51,118 bases of DNA. Origin: a virus. Under the pieces are notes generated by a model. The model did no database searches and was not told the DNA's origin. It saw only the letters and a program-made list of their open reading frames with translations. The translations under genes and the position numbers were made by a program. The stretch spans positions 1-51,118 of the IMG/VR virus record IMGVR_UViG_3300031963_000217; one strand, 5' to 3'. Of the stretch, positions 22,137-31,757 are shown piece after piece (position 1 is the stretch's first letter; every line of letters begins with the position of its first letter).

Positions 22137-23418
22137 CGACGACCCAAACTCCATCAATCGTCAGAGCACCATTAACATTCACAGGTCCTGCCATCAGACC
22201 ATTAAAGTTTGTTCCAATATAATGATTGCCGTTCAGAGTATTATCCATTATCACCATACCATTTGAAACATAAATTCCTTGGAATGAGTTGCCAACACCA
22301 GTGAGTGCTGATACATCAACGCTTGTAGTATTAACTCCAACAGAACTTTCGGTTGTAATACCAGCAGTGTTTGCTCTCCACTTGGAAGAAACAACGCCAG
22401 TCAACAAAGAACCATCACCAACAAACTTGGATGCTGTGATGATTCCTGCACCAACATTGCCCATTGAAACGGCAGCACCAGTCGTATTGATGCCACCAGG
22501 TCCAACTGTAATGGAACCTACAACAACATTATCAGCAGTTGTAAGCCCTACATTGCCAGTGCGCCCATAAAAACCAGTGACATTACTTGACGTTGCACCA
22601 GCAAAGCCAATGTGTCTTACCTGAATTGCAACTCCACTTCCAGGTGCTGATACAAAACTAATAACATTTGCATTGACACTATATGCTCTAGTTACAAAAG
22701 CATCTGAAGGATACTGTACAACACCATCTAGTGTAGCTAAAACATTCTGATTGTTTGCTGGTATTTTAGAAAGTGTAAAGTCAGTTGTTGCATTATTGCC
22801 AGTGAAACTATCAACAGTATTATCCGCAATATCAAAGGTTGGGAAGTTGTTGGCAACTAGATTTCCCCAAAAGACATCGGTGATTGCTGGGGGTGTTGAA
22901 AATACAATGACAGAATCTAAATCAAATCCAAATCCATTTGCTGGTGTTGTCGTATCATTTGGTTGCTGAATAACACCATTAATAGAAATTTGAAGTTGAG
23001 CAGCACGAGTCATTGCTGCTTTGGTTCCATTATCATATGTTGCCTTGAATCTTGTATTGATTCCGTCGAAGGCAACATTGAATGTATGATTTGTTCCTAC
23101 TCCAGGTCCAGTGATTTGAATAAAGGCGCCGTTTATTGCATTGACATAACTCAATGCAAGACGAATGCTATTTTGGTCGTATTTAATAATATAGTAAACA
23201 TTACCAGAAATTAAGTTACCAATTGCAGTTCCAGTGGTGCTGTAAGTAACTCTCTGCCCGGTAATGAATCGATGATTGTTTAGCGTGATTGTGTCATTAA
23301 CCAGCGAAATGATACTTGAATCACTACCATCGAACGTCAGTGTGTATGATGAAATGTCATCCAAAATTTTGAAAGAATTATTTTCTCCAATCGAAGGCAG
23401 GTTTCCAAGATATGACAT
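22132..23418 (-). CDS. Structural fibre protein with YLG-type N-terminus and shared tip
   Basis: A 428-aa protein. The N-terminus MSYLGNLPSIGENNSFKILD is a common cyanophage docking domain. The middle has repeated motifs around INGVIQQPND and LDGVVQYPSDA (two similar units, residues about 140-260). The C-terminus ends NFNGLMAGPVNVNGALTIDG, the tip motif shared with 10392-11132 and the two 80-aa proteins. It may link distal adhesins to the tail. Confidence 0.8.
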   Translation of the reverse strand: MSYLGNLPSIGENNSFKILDDISSYTLTFDGSDSSIISLVNDTITLNNHRFITGQRVTYSTTGTAIGNLISGNVYYIIKYDQNSIRLALSYVNAINGAFIQITGPGVGTNHTFNVAFDGINTRFKATYDNGTKAAMTRAAQLQISINGVIQQPNDTTTPANGFGFDLDSVIVFSTPPAITDVFWGNLVANNFPTFDIADNTVDSFTGNNATTDFTLSKIPANNQNVLATLDGVVQYPSDAFVTRAYSVNANVISFVSAPGSGVAIQVRHIGFAGATSSNVTGFYGRTGNVGLTTADNVVVGSITVGPGGINTTGAAVSMGNVGAGIITASKFVGDGSLLTGVVSSKWRANTAGITTESSVGVNTTSVDVSALTGVGNSFQGIYVSNGMVIMDNTLNGNHYIGTNFNGLMAGPVNVNGALTIDGVWVVV

Positions 23419-23432
23419 ATCTGTTTTTTAGT

Positions 23433-23440
23433 TATTTATT
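23433..23440 (-). promoter_or_regulatory. Late promoter box fused to stop codon
   Basis: AATAAATA on the minus strand including the TAA stop of 23436-23651; 15 bases before the ATG at 23418. Confidence 0.6.
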
Positions 23441-23651
23441 CTGGACCAAAAGTGTTTCCTGGAATTCTTGAATCTAATGGAGATTCTGGTCCGTTATCTT
23501 CAACAACTCTAATTGAACTTTCATCTTGACCTTCATCAATCAATTCTTGCTTTCTAGTTAAAGCTTTTTCTTGAGTTGGAATTTTTGAATGAGACCAGTC
23601 TTTTAGTTCCCATTCACCATCTTTTAAAATTTCTATTCTATAAAAAGTCAT
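23436..23651 (-). CDS. Small hypothetical protein in fibre operon
   Basis: A 71-aa charged protein (MTFYRIEILKDGEWELKDWS, ending DSRIPGNTFGPE) lying between two fibre genes. It is compact and Trp-containing, with no signal or membrane segment. I do not recognise it. Position suggests a fibre-associated role similar to the other small proteins here. Confidence 0.65.
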   Translation of the reverse strand: MTFYRIEILKDGEWELKDWSHSKIPTQEKALTRKQELIDEGQDESSIRVVEDNGPESPLDSRIPGNTFGPE

Positions 23652-23664
23652 ATGAGTTTTATGT

Positions 23665-25341
23665 TTAATAATCCGATATTATTTTCATATATATACCCGC
23701 AATATTACCTGATGAATAGTAACTCGTTGCCTTTGCTTGTAATGTGAGATTATTTCCAGAACTACTTAACGACAAACTAAAACTTCCAGTGTTCCAACTA
23801 CCACCAGCGTGTAATTGATTCAATAAGTTAACGCCGTAACCAGGACTAGTAGTATTAAAAGCCCATTCTTGAACATTTTTTGAAGACGCATCTCCAGACG
23901 TAACAAAAATAACTCCACTTGTATCATTAAATCTTGGAAATAAAGTATACCAAGTATTATTACACGTTACCGCTGCGGTATAACTGTGAAAACCTGACAT
24001 ATTTCTATATGTTAAATTTGTGCCAGATGCTATATTACCAGTATCAGTTTGATCGTTTAAGTTAGTATATACACGTACCGAAGAAGACAATACATCACCT
24101 TGTACGTGAAGTTTTTGGGTTGGATTGTCGGTTCCTATGCCAGTATTTCCACCTGGAGATATTACTGCAGCTAATCTTGGTGTTACAGTTGTATTTGCAG
24201 TAGTTGCTTGATTTGCAGTATTGCAAGTATAAAAGTTTATATATCCACCATATGCTTGTTCGATACCACTAAATCCATATGAAGCAGTATTTGTTGCATA
24301 AAAATTATTATTACTTATTCCTCCCTCAATATAATTTAACCATCCTCTTAAGTTATAACCTATTAAATTATTATTATAACTTGAAACCTGACTAGATGAT
24401 AATGCTCCATAAGTCGTCCACAAAACTCCATTACCACCAGATACAGTGGCAATTATACTTCCTACATGTAATGCTGCTCGTGGATTTGTAAATCCTATAC
24501 CAACATTACCACCCGATAAAATCCTCATTCTTTCTGTATTGCCACCGGCTTTGAATTCAATTGCGTTTTCAGCACGAAGTTGCATATTAGTGGTGCCATC
24601 AACATCACCAAAATATCCCCGTGTTGTTCCGCTACTTTGTATAGTAAAAGAACCGTTAAACTTACTACTTCCATTAACATCTAGTTTTGCACCTGGGGAT
24701 GCTGTTCCTATGCCCAAGTTACCACCACCAGTACAAGCAAGAATATTACCACTAGTATTGCTGTTTATTAATAAATCACTACCGTCAATCTGTAAACCTC
24801 TATATCCAGAATTCGCAGTATTTCTCGCAGCAATTCTAGAATAAGTGCTAGGACTATTGGCACCTATCATTAAACGTTCAGAACCTGCAGTTAATTCTAA
24901 TTGTTCTGCTGGATTATTAGTGCCTATACCGACAGAAGAACCAGCACTAACTCGTACTCCACTCCTCGCTGTAATAACACCAACAGAATCAACGTTAGTC
25001 GTGTCTTCATAGGTCACTGTTCCAGCAACACTGACGTTTCCAGTGATTACTGCACTCGCAGCAGTAATGGCACTAACAGTGATATTTGGAGTTCCTGAAA
25101 GACCTGTTGCGTTTCCTGTTACATTACCAGTTAAGTTTCCACTAAAAGTTGTAGCAGTGACAACACCTGTGGAATTAATATTCCGAATAGAAAGCCCTGT
25201 GGAATGTAGATCGGAACTTCCTATTGTAAAACCTGCACTATGAATCGTAACGGCACTTCCAACATTGATTTGCGAAGCCGTAACGACTCCTATGTTTATA
25301 GAACTTTGAAGAACTTCGCCACTAATCTTTGTAAGTGCCAT
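23665..25341 (-). CDS. Tail-fibre protein, 558 aa
   Basis: N-terminal MALTKISGEVLQSSINIGVV is followed by GNLTGNVTGNATGLSGTPNI and TVTYEDTTNVDSVGVITARS, nearly the same as the stalk of the glycine-rich adhesin at 14428-16032. The middle has several GIGTxNPxxKLDVNG fibre modules (GIGTNNPAEQLELT, GIGTASPGAKLDVNG, GIGTDNPTQKLHVQG). The C-terminal 160 residues form a distinct tip ending GIYMKIISDY. Probably a trimeric fibre with a receptor-binding end. Its start overlaps the end of the 108-aa gene by a few bases' spacing. Confidence 0.85.
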   Translation of the reverse strand: MALTKISGEVLQSSINIGVVTASQINVGSAVTIHSAGFTIGSSDLHSTGLSIRNINSTGVVTATTFSGNLTGNVTGNATGLSGTPNITVSAITAASAVITGNVSVAGTVTYEDTTNVDSVGVITARSGVRVSAGSSVGIGTNNPAEQLELTAGSERLMIGANSPSTYSRIAARNTANSGYRGLQIDGSDLLINSNTSGNILACTGGGNLGIGTASPGAKLDVNGSSKFNGSFTIQSSGTTRGYFGDVDGTTNMQLRAENAIEFKAGGNTERMRILSGGNVGIGFTNPRAALHVGSIIATVSGGNGVLWTTYGALSSSQVSSYNNNLIGYNLRGWLNYIEGGISNNNFYATNTASYGFSGIEQAYGGYINFYTCNTANQATTANTTVTPRLAAVISPGGNTGIGTDNPTQKLHVQGDVLSSSVRVYTNLNDQTDTGNIASGTNLTYRNMSGFHSYTAAVTCNNTWYTLFPRFNDTSGVIFVTSGDASSKNVQEWAFNTTSPGYGVNLLNQLHAGGSWNTGSFSLSLSSSGNNLTLQAKATSYYSSGNIAGIYMKIISDY

Positions 25342-25342
25342 A

Positions 25343-25669
25343 TCAGGTCATTTCTAACAGGGTAACCGCAACATCTAAACTTCCAGCAACATCACTTTTA
25401 GCAGTTAAGGTATCCGTTGCTTCCAATACAATTTTATTACCTTGCATAAATTCTAAGGTTGATCCCTGTGGAATGGGAACGTTTCTCAAAAGACTGATAT
25501 TATCTCCGACTGCTCTTGTAATTCCAATACCAACATTAATACCCGTACCCGATACATTTGCGAGTGTAATGCCAATAATAGTTGTTGTGGTCGCAGATGG
25601 AGCAGTATAAATGCCAACAGTTGTTACACCTACACTTGCTTTAGTTTTCAATTTAAAAGCGTTCGTCAT
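25343..25669 (-). CDS. Conserved small structural protein, paralogue of 31415-31753
   Basis: A 108-aa beta-rich protein (MTNAFKLKTKASVGVTTVGI, YTAPSATTTTIIGITLANVS, ending LDVAVTLLEMT). It parallels the 112-aa protein at 31415-31753: both have K-x-x-T-x-A-(S/T)-x-G-(V/I)-x-x-VGIYTAP at the N-terminus and a later I-x-L near the end. Each lies directly beside the giant fibre gene, one on each side. This pairing recurs in T4-like cyanophages; I infer a virion protein associated with the long fibre. Confidence 0.75.
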   Translation of the reverse strand: MTNAFKLKTKASVGVTTVGIYTAPSATTTTIIGITLANVSGTGINVGIGITRAVGDNISLLRNVPIPQGSTLEFMQGNKIVLEATDTLTAKSDVAGSLDVAVTLLEMT

Positions 25670-25674
25670 TTATA

Positions 25675-28600
25675 CTATCCGAATACAATTGAATAAATCA
25701 AAGCGTTTTCCAAAACGCTATTACCATTAACTTTATAATCTCCTGTGATATTTATATCTCCTACTGCGTCTATCTTATAAGATGGAGACGTTGTGCCCAC
25801 ACCAACATTGCCAGTAATATAAACTTCTTCAAATCTAGAATTGCCAACAACATCTAAATCACTTCTAGGATTTGATGTATTAATACCAAGATTATCATTT
25901 GCTGGATTATAATATACAGAATTCGCACCGGAGAAAATGCCAAGACTATTAAATTGAATTTGACCATTCAGTCCGGCAGCATTGGTAACAATGCCAATAC
26001 CACCAGCACTCGACCAGATAACATCCGAACCATTAGATGTAAGAACGAATCCAGAGTTTCCTGCGCTATTTGTGCTATCATAAAGACCATTACGAATACG
26101 AATGTTTCCATCAACATCAAGTTTTTGTGTCGGATTTGTGATTCCAATTCCAAAAAATCCACTTGTAGGAATAAAGGCAATCAGGGTGCTTGCAATTCCT
26201 ACAGAACTGACTCCGATATTGGAGGCAAATGTTGGATATACTGGATTAGCACTAATTGGTTGCGCCTCAACAGTGAATGCAGTAACACCAAAGAGATTAC
26301 TACCATCACCATAGTAAACAACTGTTGTAACACCTGGATTTGATGAAGTTACGATACCCGACGAAGTAATCTTAACCTTGTCAAGTATTGTTTCGCCAAC
26401 GACATGTAACCTTGATTGTGGATTTGTGATGCCAATACCAAAATAACCAGGATCTGGAATATATGCAACTTGAGTGCTTGCGATTCCTACAGAACTTACA
26501 CCAGCATTAGAAGCGAATGTGGGGTATACTGGCGTTGTTACAAATGGTTGAGATTCAACCGTGAATGCTGTAACGCCAAATAGATTACTACCGTCACCAT
26601 AGTAAACAACCGTTGTAACACCAGGATTTGTTGAGGTAATAATTCCAGTTGATGTAATCTGAACTTTGCCTAATGTTGATACTCCAGAAACATTTAACTC
26701 ATTAACAGAAACAAGTCCACCAATAGTGCTAGTTGAAACTCCAGCGACACCCGAATAAGTACTTACACCAGCAGTCCAAGCATAAGTCGCTATACCAGAT
26801 ACGTTGGCATATCCGCTGAAAGTGGAGAATCCTGTTGTATTTGAGTATCCAGAGAAGGTAGAAAATCCTGAAGAGTTTGAGTATCCAGAAAATGTTGAGA
26901 ATCCAGAAGTATTAGAGTAACCAGAGAATGTAGAATATCCAGCTACACCCGAATAAGTACTTACACCAGCAGTCCAAGCATAAGTCGCTATACCAGATAT
27001 GTTGGCATAATCAGAGAAAGTAGATACTCCAGAAGCATTAGCATATCCACTAAAAGTTGATACTCCAGCAGCGTTAGCATATCCAGAGAATGTGGAGAAT
27101 CCTGTTGTATCAGAGTAACCAGAGAATGTAGAATATCCAGCGACACCCGAATAAGTACTTACACCAGCAGTCCAAGCATAAGTTGCTATACCTGCATTGT
27201 TTGCATATCCACTAAAAGTTGATACTCCAGCAGCGTTAGCATATCCAGAGAATGTAGAGAATCCTGTTGTATCAGAGTAACCAGAGAATGTGGAATATCC
27301 AGCAACTCCAGAATATGTTGAAACTCCAGCAGTCCAAGCATAAGTTGCTATACCAGAGTTATTGGCATAATCGGAGAAAGTTGCCACCCCGGCAGCATTA
27401 GCATATCCGGAGAATGTAGAGAATCCTGAAGTATTAGAATACCCAGAGAATGTAGAGAATCCTGAAGTATTAGAATACCCAGAGAAAGTTGATACTCCAG
27501 CAGCGTTAGCATATCCAGAGAATGTGGAGAATCCTGAAGTATTAGAATACCCAGAAAATGTAGAGAATCCAGATACATGGGCATAGTTTGCTACACCTAG
27601 CAAATCTCCCACAAATGTTGGAGCAGTTACAACACCAGTAGAATTAATTTGACTGGTTCTTAGTATATTAAGAGTGCTAATTCCAGTTGAATTAATATTT
27701 GTGAGATTTGAGTGTGTACTTGTTAGCGTAGTAACAACACCAGTTACTGCATTTAAATTAGATGTATTAAGATTAGTAAATGTAGAATTGGTTACATTTA
27801 AATTTAAAACTGTTGCAATGCCAGTTACATTTAATCTTTCATTTGTAAACGCAGTTGCAAATCCAACATTAGAAGAAATATTATCAATGTATGCAAGATT
27901 ACTATAAAGATTTGTAATCGTACCAAATCCAGTATAATTTAATCTCGTGCCACTTAAATCTGTGATAATACCGGATTGCGAGAAGATGTTGTTAGAGTGA
28001 AGATTGCTAATATCGGCACCAGTAATTGTAGCAATTCCGCTCGCCAGTCTTGAAACTTGAAGAGCATCTGCATTGATTTGCTTATCGGTAATTTGTACAT
28101 TACCAACTGCAAGTCTTACATCATTTGGAACTAGTGTAGATCCAATACCGACCGCATAATTAAATAACCAGGCATCAGTGGTGCCGACTCCATAAGTTCC
28201 TGCCCTAGACCATAAAAGTTTTTTGTGTGTATTTGGAAGTGAATTAACTCCAACAGATTGAAGTGAAACTAATGGGTTTCCTTCAGTAGAAGCAATTGAG
28301 ATACCACCACCATTTGCGCTAGTATCAGTTGATACATCAGCATTTATATTATTTGTTGTAATGCCAAGAACAATGGTTTTGTCAATAACAAATAAGTCTT
28401 CTGCGAGGATAACAGTTGTTGTTCCACCAATGCTTAAGTTTCCTGCGATAAAGACGTTATTATGGAATGTCGCAGTAGAATCAAAAACATCAAAGTCTCC
28501 CAAGACATCAAGACTCTGAATTGTTGCAATACCAGTTACAGTTAAATCAGTATTTGTAAGATAATCAATTGTAGCATTTGTGGTGTCTAGAGTTGCAATG

Positions 28601-31413
28601 GTGCCGACACCAGTATAATTAAGTCTTGCACCAGAAATATCAGTTACGACACCTACACTAATATACCCATAATCAGCATTCAGATTTGTAAAATCAGAAT
28701 TAGTCGAAGTAAGATTGGTGCTATTCAGAGTGGTGATTGTAGCGACACCACTTACATTCAAGAAAGTATTATTCAGATTAGCAATCGTACCTATTCCACT
28801 GTTTAGAATCGTAGCAGTAGCGACACCAACATTAATATAATCACTGGTTAAATTATTAATTGCTGCAGTATCAGTATCTAATGTTGTAATTGTGCCGACA
28901 CCAGTGTAAGTAAGTCTGGTGCCAGAAATATCAGTTACAATACCGACATCAATATTGGCATTATTAGCATTCAGATTAGTAAAATCAGAATTTGTATAAG
29001 TTACATTTGTACCTGATAAGGTCGTAATGCTCGCAGTAGTTGCACCTAAAGTAGTAATTGTAGCAATACCACTAGTCAGTCTACTATTAGAAATCTCAGT
29101 GATAATACCAGTTACAATATAAGCATTATCAGCATTTAGATTAATAAAGTCTGAGTTAGTAGATACAATATTAGTGCTGTTAATTGTGGTAATTGTGCCA
29201 ATACCAGTTACATTCAGTTGTGGTGTTTGTAATGTGTCGTAAACGGTAACGCCATATCCAGTGGTCTCAAATTTTTTGAAGTTGTCGTAATAAAGTTCTG
29301 CTGAACCATTTCTGTTAAAGTAAGCAGCAGTTTCTGTATCATTAACTCTTATAGCAACATCATCCCAGTTTGATATACTTAATAGTCCCTGATTATTTGT
29401 ATATCCAATTCCAGCAGTAAATGCACCATCAACGACTCTGTATAGTGTGGTCGGACCGAAAGCATTAATTACAAATCCACCAGTAGAAGTTGTAACGTCA
29501 GTAATTGTAAGATTATCATTAACATTGACCGTTCCACCATTAGAATCAAGTGTTAAATTACCAGTGACGGTATCAATTGTATTATCATTTGTAATTCCAA
29601 TTTGAATATTATCAATCGTAGCTCCGCCGTTCGCATCAATCGCACCAGCAAATGTGGAAATACCGGAAACATTTAGATTGGTTAGATTAGTCTGAGTGCT
29701 ATTCAGTGTGGCAATCGTACCAACACCAGTATAATTCAGATTTGTACCACTAATATTAGTTACAATTCCACTATTAATATAAGCATTAGTAGAATATAAT
29801 GTGGCAATACTACCAATACCACTGTTCAGAAGATTATTGGTTAGATTATTAATCGTACCAGTTGAGCTATTCAGAGTGGTGATTGTAGCGATACCACTTG
29901 AAAGTCTTGTGTTGGTTAAATCAGTTACGACACCAACATTAATATAACCATTCGATGCATAAAGGTTGGTAATCGTACTGGTGCCAACAACTTCTCTAGT
30001 AACATCTAGATTTGTAATTGTACCAACACCAGTATAATTCAGATTTGTACCAGAAATATCGGTTACAATTCCACTATTAATATAAGCATTGGTAGAATAT
30101 AATGTAGCGATACTACCAATACCACTATTCAGAAGATTATTAGTTAGATTATTAATATTACCAGTCGAACTATTCAGAGTAGTAATTGTAGCGATACCAC
30201 TCGTAAGTCTGGTGTTTGTAATATCAGTAATTACACCAACATTAATATTAGCAGTTGGTGAATATAAAGTCGCAATTGAACCAACACCACTGACATTCAG
30301 AATGGTGCTATTCAGATTATTGATTGTGCCAATACCGGTGTTTAGGATATTGACTGTACCTACACCAGTAGTATTAAAGTCGCTGATTACATTATTAATT
30401 GTACCAATACCGCTAGTCAGTCTAGTATTGGTGAGATTAGTGATTGTTGAATTAGTACTGGTAAAGGTTGTAATCGTACCCACACCAGAATTAATTTGTC
30501 CGTTGAAAGTAGTGGCTGTAACTACACCAGTAACTAATACATCACCAATAACATGCAGAGCAGATGTTGGATTAGTTGTGCCCACTCCAACAACACCCGA
30601 AACATAAGCTCCACCAGTAACCTGAAGTCTCTGCGATGCGGTTCCTGTTGTCGTGCCAGATCCAATGAATACAGGACCATTATTAAATGTAGAAATACCA
30701 GAAACTTGTATTTGAGAAAATGATGTAGCTGCAGAAACAATTCGATTAATTGTTGCCGCAATTCCCGTAATGCTTGTAATTGTGGCGGCAACTCCAGTCA
30801 GGTTTGTGATGATTCCGCTGCTTACATTCAGATTAGCAATTGTTGCTGCAGTGCCAGCCAGATTTACAATCTGACCATTTGTGAATGTGACAGCAACTCC
30901 AAGCAGGTTAGTAACAATGCCACTACTTACATTTAAATTAGTAATGGTTGCTGCAGTGCCAGCCAGATTTACAATCTGACCATTTGTGAATGTGACAGCA
31001 ACTCCAAGCAGGTTAGTAACAATGCCACTACTTACATTTAAATTAGTAATGGTTGCACCAGTACCAGCAATACTTGCAATCGTTGCAATGCCAGTAATGT
31101 TGGCATTTCTAATAGTAGTGATGCCAGTAAAGTTTGCATTACGGGCAGTTAATTCATCAAAGACTAAATCATCAGCAACATAAAGATCACCACCAACATA
31201 AAGGTCTCCACCAGTGGTTGTGATACCACCAGCAGATGCCAGTGTGGTAACACCTGTTGTTTGAGTATCTCCAATTACATATAAACTTCTACTTCCGGCA
31301 TTTGTTGTCCCAATTCCGACTTTTCCGGTAACTTGAAGTACTGTTTTACTTTCAGTACTTGAAGATATACCTACATTAAGTTGTGATTGTCTGCCGGAAA
31401 GAAACTTTGACAT
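25675..31413 (-). CDS. Giant repeat-rich tail-fibre protein, 1912 aa
   Basis: The largest gene in the window. Residues about 115-190 hold a 35-residue tandem repeat (TNLNVSSGIVTNLLGVAVTF). Residues about 300-1200 are 14-17-residue degenerate beta repeats (SGIATITTLNSSTGNINN, GVGTIATLNS) likely forming a long beta-helix shaft. Residues about 1270-1560 are tandem 12-residue repeats (STFSGYSNTSGF and variants). Two near-copies of a ~110-residue module (YYGDGSNLFGVTAF, then FGIGITNP) follow, and GVGTTSPSYKIDAVG lies near the end. This is probably a main long tail fibre of the virion. Confidence 0.88.
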   Translation of the reverse strand: MSKFLSGRQSQLNVGISSSTESKTVLQVTGKVGIGTTNAGSRSLYVIGDTQTTGVTTLASAGGITTTGGDLYVGGDLYVADDLVFDELTARNANFTGITTIRNANITGIATIASIAGTGATITNLNVSSGIVTNLLGVAVTFTNGQIVNLAGTAATITNLNVSSGIVTNLLGVAVTFTNGQIVNLAGTAATIANLNVSSGIITNLTGVAATITSITGIAATINRIVSAATSFSQIQVSGISTFNNGPVFIGSGTTTGTASQRLQVTGGAYVSGVVGVGTTNPTSALHVIGDVLVTGVVTATTFNGQINSGVGTITTFTSTNSTITNLTNTRLTSGIGTINNVISDFNTTGVGTVNILNTGIGTINNLNSTILNVSGVGSIATLYSPTANINVGVITDITNTRLTSGIATITTLNSSTGNINNLTNNLLNSGIGSIATLYSTNAYINSGIVTDISGTNLNYTGVGTITNLDVTREVVGTSTITNLYASNGYINVGVVTDLTNTRLSSGIATITTLNSSTGTINNLTNNLLNSGIGSIATLYSTNAYINSGIVTNISGTNLNYTGVGTIATLNSTQTNLTNLNVSGISTFAGAIDANGGATIDNIQIGITNDNTIDTVTGNLTLDSNGGTVNVNDNLTITDVTTSTGGFVINAFGPTTLYRVVDGAFTAGIGYTNNQGLLSISNWDDVAIRVNDTETAAYFNRNGSAELYYDNFKKFETTGYGVTVYDTLQTPQLNVTGIGTITTINSTNIVSTNSDFINLNADNAYIVTGIITEISNSRLTSGIATITTLGATTASITTLSGTNVTYTNSDFTNLNANNANIDVGIVTDISGTRLTYTGVGTITTLDTDTAAINNLTSDYINVGVATATILNSGIGTIANLNNTFLNVSGVATITTLNSTNLTSTNSDFTNLNADYGYISVGVVTDISGARLNYTGVGTIATLDTTNATIDYLTNTDLTVTGIATIQSLDVLGDFDVFDSTATFHNNVFIAGNLSIGGTTTVILAEDLFVIDKTIVLGITTNNINADVSTDTSANGGGISIASTEGNPLVSLQSVGVNSLPNTHKKLLWSRAGTYGVGTTDAWLFNYAVGIGSTLVPNDVRLAVGNVQITDKQINADALQVSRLASGIATITGADISNLHSNNIFSQSGIITDLSGTRLNYTGFGTITNLYSNLAYIDNISSNVGFATAFTNERLNVTGIATVLNLNVTNSTFTNLNTSNLNAVTGVVTTLTSTHSNLTNINSTGISTLNILRTSQINSTGVVTAPTFVGDLLGVANYAHVSGFSTFSGYSNTSGFSTFSGYANAAGVSTFSGYSNTSGFSTFSGYSNTSGFSTFSGYANAAGVATFSDYANNSGIATYAWTAGVSTYSGVAGYSTFSGYSDTTGFSTFSGYANAAGVSTFSGYANNAGIATYAWTAGVSTYSGVAGYSTFSGYSDTTGFSTFSGYANAAGVSTFSGYANASGVSTFSDYANISGIATYAWTAGVSTYSGVAGYSTFSGYSNTSGFSTFSGYSNSSGFSTFSGYSNTTGFSTFSGYANVSGIATYAWTAGVSTYSGVAGVSTSTIGGLVSVNELNVSGVSTLGKVQITSTGIITSTNPGVTTVVYYGDGSNLFGVTAFTVESQPFVTTPVYPTFASNAGVSSVGIASTQVAYIPDPGYFGIGITNPQSRLHVVGETILDKVKITSSGIVTSSNPGVTTVVYYGDGSNLFGVTAFTVEAQPISANPVYPTFASNIGVSSVGIASTLIAFIPTSGFFGIGITNPTQKLDVDGNIRIRNGLYDSTNSAGNSGFVLTSNGSDVIWSSAGGIGIVTNAAGLNGQIQFNSLGIFSGANSVYYNPANDNLGINTSNPRSDLDVVGNSRFEEVYITGNVGVGTTSPSYKIDAVGDINITGDYKVNGNSVLENALIYSIVFG
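26722..27590. repeat. Tandem 36-bp repeats encoding STFSGY-type 12-mers
   Basis: More than 20 copies of a 36-base unit coding for (S/A)T(F/Y)SGY(S/A)N(T/A)(S/A)G(F/V), arranged in higher-order blocks separated by the segment IATYAWTAGVSTYSGVAG. Adjacent copies are often identical at DNA level, which suggests recent expansion. Confidence 0.9.
30855..31065. repeat. Two tandem 105-bp repeats
   Basis: A 105-base unit (starting CAGCCAGATTTACAATCTG) occurs at about 30855 and again at about 30960 with almost no differences, encoding two copies of a 35-residue repeat in the giant fibre. A more diverged third copy is adjacent. Confidence 0.85.
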
Positions 31414-31414
31414 T

Positions 31415-31753
31415 TTAGTTAAGTGTTTCTAGAACGCTACCGATAAATTTAATACTTGTGCTGTCTGCAGATAATTGAATAACGTCACCAGACTCTAAAA
31501 CCAATTTTCCAAATAACAAATCTATTGAATCATTTCCTGCAACTGCCAAGTTCTTGACGATTTCTGTTGTAACTGCAATTCCCGAAACTGTTCTTTTGTG
31601 AGAAAAAGAAATCGTATGAGTTACATTATCAATATTTGCAGCTTGAGCCAGCAGCACAACACCCGAATAACCAGTCGGTGCTGTGTAAATTCCAACCGTG
31701 CTTGCAGTCGCAACTTTAGTAATTGTCTTAAATACGTTTAATGGTAAAGCCAT
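31415..31753 (-). CDS. Conserved small structural protein, 112 aa
   Basis: A 112-aa beta-rich protein (MALPLNVFKTITKVATASTV, GIYTAPTGYSGVVLLAQAAN). It is a relative of 25343-25669. The AGGAGGAG site lies in the last codons of the upstream 620-aa gene. Its TAA is one base from the ATG of the giant fibre. By position it is a virion protein expressed with the long fibre; exact role unknown. Confidence 0.78.
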   Translation of the reverse strand: MALPLNVFKTITKVATASTVGIYTAPTGYSGVVLLAQAANIDNVTHTISFSHKRTVSGIAVTTEIVKNLAVAGNDSIDLLFGKLVLESGDVIQLSADSTSIKFIGSVLETLN

Positions 31754-31757
31754 ACTA

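Noticed and set aside
26722-27590. CRISPR-like array (regular repeats)
   Set aside because: The repeats are in-frame protein-coding 36-bp units with no unique spacers; they encode STFSGY repeats in the fibre.
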